NCBI RefSeq assembly: GCF_000372725.1
Contig: NW_005197506.1
Location: 486,177-550,176, forward strand
Direction of reading: 5' to 3'
From: Emiliania huxleyi CCMP1516
Taxonomy: Eukaryota; Haptophyta; Isochrysidales; Noelaerhabdaceae
Length of the DNA stretch: 64,000 bases
The translations under genes and the position numbers were made by a program. This document shows, one piece after another, positions 51,399-58,467 of this stretch (its first letter is position 1; every line of letters starts with the position of its first letter). The notes beneath the pieces are model-generated. The model was not told the DNA's origin, ran no database searches, and was given only the letters and a program-made list of their open reading frames with translations.

Positions 51399-52133
51399 TC
51401 ACAACTCATCTCGCACAATCTCACCAGCTGTGCGCGCGCCGCCGCCGCCGCCGCCCTCGGCCATTGCGGCTCTGCGACGCCTCTCTCGCTCGGCCGCCAC
51501 CGCGCGCCGGAGGGTCGCCATCATCCGGGCGTCGCCGCCCTCCTCCACCAGGCTCAGGGGCGTGGCACCGCTCTCGTCGGCCGCGTGCAGGCTGGCGCCT
51601 CGACTGAGGAGCGCCAGGAAGGCGTCGGCCCGCCCACCCGCCGCCGCCCAGTGCAGAGGCGTCGCGCGGCCACCCGCCTCTGCGCCGATGGCGGCGCCGG
51701 CGCCGTGAAGCAGCTCGATGAGCGCGACGTGCCCGTGCTGCGCAGCCATGTGCAGTGCCGTGTAGCCGGCGCCCGACGCGGCGTCGACAGCTGCGCCCGA
51801 CTCCAGCAGCGCCCGCGCCGCTTCCAGTCGGCCCGCCGCCGCCGCGAGGTGCAGCGGGGTCTCTCCCACGTCATCCCGCGAGCTCGCTGGCGCGCCGGCC
51901 GCCAGAAGCCTCCGCACAGCATCCGTGTGGCCGAGGCCGGCGGCGAGGTGCAGCGCAGTGTACTCGTCGCCGTCGGGCGCGGCGAGGTCTGCAGCGTGCA
52001 GGATGGCACGGTCGAGGGCATCGAGGTTGCCCGCCTCGGCGGCGCTGTGCAGCGGAGACCGGGCTCGAGCCGAAGCGGCGAGCAGCGGCAGGAGCACGAC
52101 GCGCGGGATCGGCATATATACTGGCATCCACAT
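51399..52133 (-). CDS. Ankyrin-repeat protein with C-terminal RDEL
   Basis: Single exon, 244 residues. After a hydrophobic N-terminus (PIPRVVLLPLLAASARA) that resembles a signal peptide come about six ankyrin repeats (SPLHSAAEAGNLDALDRAI, TALHLAAGLGHTDAVRRLLA, TPLHLAAAAGRLEAARALLE, TALHMAAQHGHVALIELLHG, TPLHWAAAGGRADAFLALLS, a degenerate ATPLSLVEEGGDARMMATL). A basic helix and a poly-Gly stretch follow, then EIVRDEL at the very end. RDEL is an active KDEL-type ER retrieval signal in several eukaryotes. Signal peptide plus RDEL predicts an ER-lumenal ankyrin protein, which is unusual as most ankyrin proteins are cytosolic or nuclear. The N-terminal hydrophobic stretch is short, so targeting is the weak point. 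Confidence 0.82.
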   Translation of the reverse strand: MWMPVYMPIPRVVLLPLLAASARARSPLHSAAEAGNLDALDRAILHAADLAAPDGDEYTALHLAAGLGHTDAVRRLLAAGAPASSRDDVGETPLHLAAAAGRLEAARALLESGAAVDAASGAGYTALHMAAQHGHVALIELLHGAGAAIGAEAGGRATPLHWAAAGGRADAFLALLSRGASLHAADESGATPLSLVEEGGDARMMATLRRAVAAERERRRRAAMAEGGGGGGARTAGEIVRDEL

Positions 52134-52550
52134 ACGATTTTTTTTCAGTGTATGTAGCTCTTACGTACATTCCCGTAGGAGACTCTGCTGACAGGGTTTG
52201 CGATGAGGAGCGACCCGAAGGGTTTGAGGTTTTTTCAACTTTTGATTTTTTTTGCGAACTGCTAACCTTGAGAGAGTTGTTTGGTATTGCGACCTGAAAC
52301 GGTCCGTCGACAAATTCGAAACGCCCGCCGAATTCGAAACGTGCGCCGCTCCCGCCGATCTCCCGCTAACGGACCTTACCCGCCGTAACCTCTCTTTAAG
52401 ATTGCTAAAAATCTCAAAAAGTATTGCTAAAAATCTCTCTCTCTCTCTCTCTCTAACCTTAAGAAGGAGAAGAGCAAAACCACAAGTCAAGGGGAAGACG
52501 GAGGGTTTGCGCGAGGGCTTAAAATGGAGGTGGCGAACAAAAAGTTTACG
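52134..52550. other. Intergenic region with dispersed-motif copies
   Basis: Contains GAGTTGTTTGGTATTGC at 52273 and two tandem TATTGCTAAAAATCTC copies at 52396-52445 followed by a CT run. No gene supported. Confidence 0.6.
52537..52545 (-). terminator. Possible Pol III terminator of the tRNA-like gene
   Basis: A run of five T on the minus strand, 6-10 bases after the tRNA 3' end. Confidence 0.55.
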
Positions 52551-52623
52551 TTCCCACGTTGGGGCTCGAACCCAAGACTAGCAGATTAAGGGTCTGTCAC
52601 TCTACCAACTGAGTTACGCGGGA
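52551..52623 (-). tRNA. tRNA-Lys(CTT)-like gene with C at position 33
   Basis: 73 nt fold as a cloverleaf: acceptor stem TCCCGCG/CGTGGGA with one G-T pair, D stem ACTC/GAGT with loop AGTTGGTA, anticodon stem ACAGA/TCTGC (outer A-C mismatch), loop CCCTTAA, T arm TTGGG-TTCGAGC-CCCAA and discriminator A. The anticodon is CTT (Lys). Position 33 is C, not the near-universal T. A-box and B-box (GGTTCGAGCCC) are present. No intron. It is either a variant functional tRNA or a tRNA-derived pseudogene. Confidence 0.8.
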
Positions 52624-53335
52624 TGAACGTGTGTTGATGTTGGAGCCCGCCGGGCGGTTCCTCATATTATTTGAAAAAAAAAATACTCGTGGTGGGGGAT
52701 GGGGATGGGGAGGGTGGGGATGGTGAGGGGTGGGGATGAGGGGCGGGGATGGTGATGAGGCCTAAGACCTCACTAAACGCGAANNNNNNNNNNNNNNNNN
52801 NNNNNNNNNNNNNNNNNNNNNNNNNNNNNNNNNNNNNNNNNNNNNNNNNNNNNNNNNNNNNNNNNNNNNNNNNNNNNNNNNNNGGCGAGGGGGGGGAGTG
52901 TGGAGAGAAGTGATGGTGAAAAAATGAGAAGGTGAAGAGGAGATGTGATTTTAAAGATGTGGGTTTATAAATGAATGAAGATGGTTTTGGAGAGAGATGT
53001 TTTGGTTTTGGTGGGGAAGGGATTTGTGAGGTAGGTGGTAGGGTGTGATTGATAGAAGTTGATGTTGATGGTGTGTAAGGGATGTGAATGAGGAAAATCG
53101 AGTATGGAGGGCACGGTAAGAGCCGGAGGGTGGCTGGCTCAAAGGACTGTAAAGGATCAGACCATCAGAGAGGCACGACGTCTAGGACATCGGTTCGCGA
53201 CAGGGAAGACGCGCGCTGACTGAGGGACGTCCACGTGACACGATTGTGGCACCAATGGTATGATACTGGAGTATCGACATTCATGGGGCACGGGCGTAGG
53301 ATGGCGTTACTAGTAACCGTGTGTAGTGGGCGTGA
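52586..53335 (+). repeat. Direct duplication, left copy
   Basis: Matches 56769-57412 in the same orientation: the 5' half of the tRNA and its flank (to about 52660), then after a divergent interval and the gap, 52885-53335 at high identity with small indels. A rich GGGGATGG minisatellite (52688-52770) lies in the divergent part. Confidence 0.85.
52784..52883. other. Assembly gap (100 N)
   Basis: Exactly 100 N, probably a gap of unknown size. Confidence 1.
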
Positions 53336-53344
53336 ATGAAGGGT

Positions 53345-53575
53345 ATTGCTTGGCTACGGCGGAGGCGGAAAAGGCCAGAGCACGTCCGCTCAGATTCGGT
53401 GGCGGCGCAGGTGTCTCGCGTGCTGGCCAGAAGAGCGCCGACGGTGCGAGGCGAGGCAACACGCTCGACGACGAAGGCGAGACTTGGGAAACGATCGGGT
53501 CCTCGACGGTACAGCCGACGGCGCTGGGGCTGGCGGCAGAGGCGCTGGCCTATTGGTGTTGCTCGGCTAGGCGAC
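53345..53575 (+). repeat. Repeat W, copy 1
   Basis: The stretch from ggcggcgcaggtgtctcgcg to gacgaaggcgagact is nearly identical at 55142-55230. A shorter third piece lies at 55316-55372 (ctacggcggaggcgagggca). Confidence 0.85.
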
Positions 53576-53611
53576 ACAAGGAGGGAGTAGTTGGTAGTTG
53601 CTGAGGGAGGG

Positions 53612-53760
53612 TGTGATCTGTGATCGGTAAGGGTCCGCCCGCAGCCCGCAGGCAGGCGCATTTTCCGGGTGCACCCCGTTGTATACCGAGGCGGTGCCCG
53701 GTGTGCCGAACCTGTCGGACCTTGAGACAGCATTGACCATTGTACTCGAGTAGATCCCTG
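53612..53760 (+). repeat. Dispersed repeat Z, copy 2
   Basis: Shares gatctgtgatc, taagggtccgcccgcag, tataccgaggcggtgcccgg and gtcggaccttgagacag with 25245-25370, with a short inserted stretch. Confidence 0.8.
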
Positions 53761-53879
53761 GGCGAGGGTGATGGCGTCCCCTTCGGGTCAGGGCTGAAGG
53801 CGGGGGAGACCAACCCGATCTCTCCGGCGGATACTCCGGCGTCCCGGGAGCGTGATTGACACCTCCCCCTGTGCCAACA

Positions 53880-54370
53880 GCCCCTTGGCGGAGGCGGCGA
53901 GTGCGGCGGCGAGGGCGGCGGCGGGCTCGGGGGCGCCGGCGAGGGCGACGGCGAGGGCGGAGCTAGGGGCGGAGGCGGCGAGGGCGGCGGGGACGGCGGC
54001 GGCGGCGAGGGCGGGGGAGGGCTCTGTGTCGGGCTTGGCGGAGGCGGCGAGGGCGGTGGCGAGGGCGGCGGCGGGCTCGGCGGGGGGCGGCGGCGAGGGC
54101 GGCGGCGAGGGCGGAGGCGGAGAGGGCGGTGGCGAGGGAGGCGGAGGTGAGGGAGGGGGTGGCGAGGGCGGTGGCGACGGCGGGGGCGGCGAGGGCGGCG
54201 GCGGCGAGGGCGAGGACGGAGCGACGGAGGAGGCGAGTGCGGCGGCGAGGGCGGAGAGGGCGGGGGCGGGGGCGGAGGAGGTGAGTGCGGCGGCGAGGGC
54301 GGAGGAGGCGAAGACGGAGGAGGGGAGTGTGGCGGCGAGGGCGGAGAGGGCGGAGGCGATAATGGGGTGT
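53880..54370. repeat. GGC/GAGGGC array, proline-rich on the minus strand
   Basis: Irregular GGCGGCGAGGGCGG units. The minus strand reads SPPPPSPPHSPPPP in one frame with a non-array N-terminus of only about 15 residues (VHQSSSKLGDTPL). It may be a fragment of a proline-rich gene like that at 1964-3648, but no Cys head is found. Confidence 0.7.
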
Positions 54371-54517
54371 CTCCGAGCTTACTGGAGCTCTGATGGACGG
54401 CCCTGACTATCACTGACACGTGACACCCAGAGAGTCACTCTGACGTCACACACCCTATAACTGCGTCATGACCAGCCTGCCATGCGTCGCCGGTGCCGCA
54501 GTCGTCGCTGTGCTTCT

Positions 54518-54814
54518 TTAGCAGGCGGTGGACTGTCGGCTGCGAGGACGGTCGCATTTGCGCGAGGCGAGGCGAGCATTCAGACGCGTTGTCTGCGCCA
54601 TGACTCGCGCCAGCGCGTGCGGGAGCTCCTGGCTGAGCGTTGAGTCCAGGCAGGCGAGTACCGAGTTGCGCTGGCCACGATCGCTGCGCCGAGGGCGAGG
54701 CGCCGGCCAGTTGCAGCCGTGAGGCATGCCACAGCAGCAGACTCTGGCACCTGCCACCCATTGGGCGGGCAGACAGAAGGCCAGCGCAGCACTGGCAAGT
54801 GCAACGCGCCTCAT
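54518..54814 (-). CDS. Small secreted Cys-containing protein, hypothetical
   Basis: 98 codons: MRRVALASAALAFCLPAQWV is a good signal peptide with cleavage after VAGA, followed by RVCCCGMPHGCNWPAP and a helical part (QRNSVLACLDSTLSQELPHA, LARVMAQTTRLNARLASRK), ending CDRPRSRQSTAC. Six Cys in the mature part would allow three disulphides. No family recognised. A dense CTCTACA cluster lies immediately upstream (54845-55015). Confidence 0.5.
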   Translation of the reverse strand: MRRVALASAALAFCLPAQWVAGARVCCCGMPHGCNWPAPRPRRSDRGQRNSVLACLDSTLSQELPHALARVMAQTTRLNARLASRKCDRPRSRQSTAC

Positions 54815-54844
54815 GTCGGAGAGCGACCGTGCCTCGTTCGCCGC

Positions 54845-55015
54845 TATATGATGTAGAGTTGTTATAGATATATCACGTTGTAGAGCGCCTCTACATCGCT
54901 CTACAACGCACGCAGTTCGTCCCGCGCCGGATGTAGAGCTCTACAACTCTACAGCGCTCCAGAGCGCTCTACAGCTCCACAGCTCTACAGCGCTCTACAC
55001 TCTACATCCTCTACA
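54845..55015. promoter_or_regulatory. Cluster of TGTAGAG/CTCTACA motifs
   Basis: About 17 copies of CTCTACA or TGTAGAG within 170 bp, some as TGTAGAGCTCTACA palindromes, spaced irregularly. They lie just 5' of the secreted-protein ORF on the minus strand. This may be a binding-site array or a degenerate minisatellite. Confidence 0.45.
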
Positions 55016-55124
55016 CTCACCCTCCCTCAGAGTAGTTGACATTCGAGAGTCGCCCTTGACGAAGGCGAGGGGCAGCGCGGAGCCAGAGGTAAAGCTACGA
55101 AAGCTGAAGCGTGAAGCACTGGCT

Positions 55125-55375
55125 GTGCGACCTCAGAGTCGAGGGCGGCGCAGGTGTCTCGCGTGCTGGCCAGAAGAGCGCCGACGGTGCGAGGCGAGGC
55201 AACACGCTCGACGACGAAGGCGAGACTCGGGTCCTTCAATCGGGTCCTCGACGGTGCAGCGGACGGCGACGGCGGTGGCGGCCAGCTGGCGGCAGAGGCG
55301 CTGGCCTATTGCTGGGCTACGGCGGAGGCGAGGGCAGAGCACGTCGGCTCAGAGTCGAGGGCGGCGCATGTCAAC
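55125..55375 (+). repeat. Repeat W, copy 2
   Basis: See 53345-53575. Ends with a partial third unit. Confidence 0.85.
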
Positions 55376-55784
55376 TAAGCAGGCAACAAGCAACATGCAC
55401 CCCATTGGTTGGCTACAAACAGTGGCCAGGGCCGCGGGGCTTACATTTTTGCCGTCATGAGTCGCCGCATACACACATCCCACCACAGTACGTACGTGGG
55501 TACGGTAGGAGCGAGAGTCAACCACACACCTCACATTGTGACGCGCCGCCCGCTCTCTACTGGCAGAGCCGTGCGGCACCCAGCAGCACGGCGCGTGCTC
55601 TCTACGCACCACATGCTTACACACACGCGCCTCGTTCCGCAACGCGGCGCGCCTCGCTCCGCAACGCGGCGCGCAAAGGCGGCGTGCACGCGCACGTACA
55701 CACGTTGGCCTGTCGCCGCTGGGCAGCACCGACTGTCCGGCCACTCTGACCTGCGAGTCTGCTCAGCGGCGTGTGCTTGGTGCG

Positions 55785-56480
55785 GCGAGCGGCGGCGGGA
55801 GCGGAGCCGCCACCGGAAGGAAGAGCGAGCCGCCGCCGCCGCCGCCGCACCAGCGACGATGACCGCGGCTCGCCCCTGCCGCCAGGCGCCGGATCGGCAA
55901 TAGGGCTCGGCGGCGGCGCAACAGCAACTGCTGCGTCTCGAGCCACACGAGCCGCCGACCCGCCCCCCCCCCGACGTGACGGCCGCTCTCGCAGCCGGCC
56001 GATGCGCGCCCGACCCGCGCCCCCTCTCGCGCGCCCCCCCCGATCCCCTTTGCAGCGCTCACCGGGCGCGAGTGCCTGCTCCGTAGCGTGAGCGTGGCGC
56101 AACAGGCGGCGGCGGGAGCAGAGCCGCCGCCGGAGGGAAGAGCGAGCCGCCGCCGCACCACCACCACCACCATCGACGATGACCGCGGCTCGCCCCTCCC
56201 GCCACGCGCCGGATCGAGGGCTCAAGGCGGCGCAGCGTAGGCGCGCCTCGAGCCACACGAACCGCCGACAGCCCCCTCCACCCCCCCTCCTCGACGTGAC
56301 GGCCGCTCTCGCTGCCGGCCGATGAACGCTCGCCGCCACCGCGACACTGCGACTGGCCGCGGCTCGCCGCCACGCGCCGGCTCGGAAGAGGGGCTGTCGG
56401 CGGCGCAGCAGAGCGGCACGCCTCGCCGCTCGAGCCGCCGACAGCCCCCCTCCTCGACGTGACGGCCGATCCCGGAGCCG
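55785..56480. repeat. Tandem repeat of about 320 bp, more than two copies
   Basis: Unit 1 (from cggcggcgggagcggagccg) and unit 2 (from 56107) share blocks in the same order: gaagagcgagccgccgcc, cgacgatgaccgcggctcgc, cgcgccggatcg, ctcgagccacacga and gacgtgacggccgctctcgc. A partial third unit follows to about 56480. Open frames across it come from GC richness and are not proposed as genes. Confidence 0.8.
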
Positions 56481-56768
56481 CGCACCCCGCCGCTGTGCGC
56501 CGGCTCGAGCGCCTATTGCCAAATCGCGACGTTTGAGCGCAGCGCACGCGCCCCACACGTCACGCGCGCGCAGGAGAGCTTGCGGCAGCGCAGTAGCGTG
56601 TACTCGCCGAGGGCATCGCGCCGAAAACCCTGCGCATTCCGCCCCAGCAGAAGCTGCAGCCTCTGCACAACTTGCACAAGCAACACCACTGTAAAACGGT
56701 GAGTACTTGGGGTTGAGTGGGCTTGCTTGCTCTCTGCCAGAGAGCAAAAAAGAATACACACTGTGTAA

Positions 56769-56806
56769 TTAAGGGTCTGTCACTCTACCAACTGAGTTAC
56801 GCGGGA
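56769..56806 (-). tRNA. tRNA-Lys 5' half (pseudogene)
   Basis: Identical to nucleotides 1-38 of the tRNA at 52551-52623, stopping at the 3' edge of the anticodon loop (CCCTTAA), after which the sequence is unrelated. Confidence 0.85.
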
Positions 56807-57412
56807 TGAACGTATGTTGATGTTGGAGCCCGCCGGGCGGCGACTCATATGGCTAAGCTTTTTTCTTTGTGTTTGTTGTGTACGGTGTTGGTCGACGGTG
56901 TTGGGCAATTATGTAGGAATACATGGTGACAGGGGGATATGTGATGGTAATGGTAAGAAGATGTGTGTGTGTGTGTGTGTGTGAAGGGGGGGGGGGAGTG
57001 AGGAGAGAAGTGATGGTGAAAAAATGAGAAGGTGAAGAGGAGATGTGATTTTAAAGATGTGGGTTTATGAATGAAGATGGTTTTGGTGGGGAAGGGATTT
57101 GATGTAGGTGGTAGGGTGTGATTGATAGAAGTTGATGTTGATGGTGTATAAGGGATGTGAACGAGGAAAATCGAGTATGGAGGGCACGGTAAGAGCCGGA
57201 GGGTGGCTGGCTCAAAGGACTGTAAAGGATCAGACCATCAGAGAGGCACGACGTCTAGGACATCGGTTCGCGACAGGGAAGACGCGCGCTGACTGAGGGA
57301 CGTCCACGTGACACGATTGTGGCACCAATGGTATGATACTGGAGTATCGACATTCATGGGGCACGGGCGTAGGATGGCGCCGTGCTAGTACACCGTGTGT
57401 AGTGTGCGTGAA
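56769..57412 (+). repeat. Direct duplication, right copy
   Basis: Second copy of 52586-53335 at an offset of about 4.18 kb near the tRNA half. A GT microsatellite (56960-56985) marks the divergent interval. Confidence 0.85.
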
Positions 57413-57741
57413 GGGTAGCACAAACGTCCGAATTCAGAGACGCCCCCCCGCGAGGACCGATGCTGAAAGGCGACGGGGATGTACCGAAGATCGCGACGCC
57501 TGTGCCATGCCTTTAAAAGGCCTGTGGGGCAAGGCTGAAGGCGTACCTGTCCTGAGTACTGCCATGGTTGCAGCTACATCAGCAGGGGTGCAACTGAGAG
57601 GTGAGAGCAGAGAGGCTCAGAGGCTGCAACTGAGCTCTGAGGGATGAAAGTGCCACACCCAAGTTTGATTCATTGCTGGGCTGCAACTCTGATCTTCTAA
57701 CTCTGTGACTCCAATGGGTCTCTGCTGTGTTAAGATCAAGA
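57413..57741. other. Region without supported gene
   Basis: Short frames only. A CTCAGAGG motif cluster (gaggctcagaggctgcaac) at 57610-57640 recalls 3795-4560. Confidence 0.5.
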
Positions 57742-57862
57742 GGTGTCGAGCGGTGTCGAGCGGTGTCGAGCGGTGTCGAGCGGTGTCGAGCGGTGTCGAG
57801 CGGTGTCGAGCGGTGTCGAGCGGTGTCGAGCGGTGTCGAGCGGTGTCGAGCGGTGTCGAGGT
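57742..57862 (+). repeat. 10-bp minisatellite GTGTCGAGCG
   Basis: About 12 perfect units, followed by degenerate GTGTCGAG pieces to 58015. Confidence 0.97.
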
Positions 57863-58150
57863 GTCGAGGGGGGTGGAGGTTCGAATTTGCTCTTTGGCAC
57901 CTACCTAGACAAGGACGAGCATGATCCCAGCCTAGATGGTGTCGAGGGGTGTCAGAGTGTCATGGTGTGTTCGAGTTGCTTGGCAGGTGGTGTCGAGGTG
58001 TCGAGTTGGTGTCGAGGTTTGGTGCCCCAGTCGACTGCCAGTCCGCAGAGCGCAGTCGAGCTCGAGGTGTGGGTGTTGGAGGCCAGGGCTTAGGAAGCGA
58101 CTTGGAGCAAAGAAAGAAAATTTTATATTTTGCCTTGGCAAGCAAGTCTC

Positions 58151-58176
58151 CCCCCACACCCCTCCTCCTCCTCCTC

Positions 58177-58258
<82 letters not shown>

Positions 58259-58320
58259 CCTCCCTCCTCTCTCTCCCTCTCTCTCCCTCCCTCCCTCCCT
58301 CCCTCCCTCCCTCTCCACCA
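58151..58320. repeat. (CTC)n/(CT)n/(CCCT)n microsatellite
   Basis: Compound pyrimidine tract upstream of the protease gene. Confidence 0.97.
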
Positions 58321-58467
58321 CGACTCTCGTTCTCTTCTCGGTAGTGATCGGATGAAGTGTAGAAGAGCGCGTGTATCCCCACTCGTAATTTGGGTGTGAT
58401 GGGGGGGGGACCAACACCCATCCGCGCTCGTCGATCGTCGGCAGAGTTCGCCACCTAGGCGGTCGGG

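Noticed and set aside
52688-52770. Telomere-like G-rich sequence (GGGGATGG)
   Set aside because: Irregular unit, internal location next to a gap, and not the TTAGGG or TTTAGGG repeat.
55617-56759. 380-codon minus-strand frame across the 320-bp tandem repeat
   Set aside because: Composition is low-complexity Arg/Ala, it mirrors the repeat, and it has no conserved motif.
57742-57862. CRISPR-like array
   Set aside because: A perfect 10-bp tandem minisatellite without spacers, in a eukaryotic genome.
58151-58320. Coding potential of CT microsatellites (Ser-Leu or Arg-Glu frames)
   Set aside because: Pure simple-sequence DNA; frames open by composition only.
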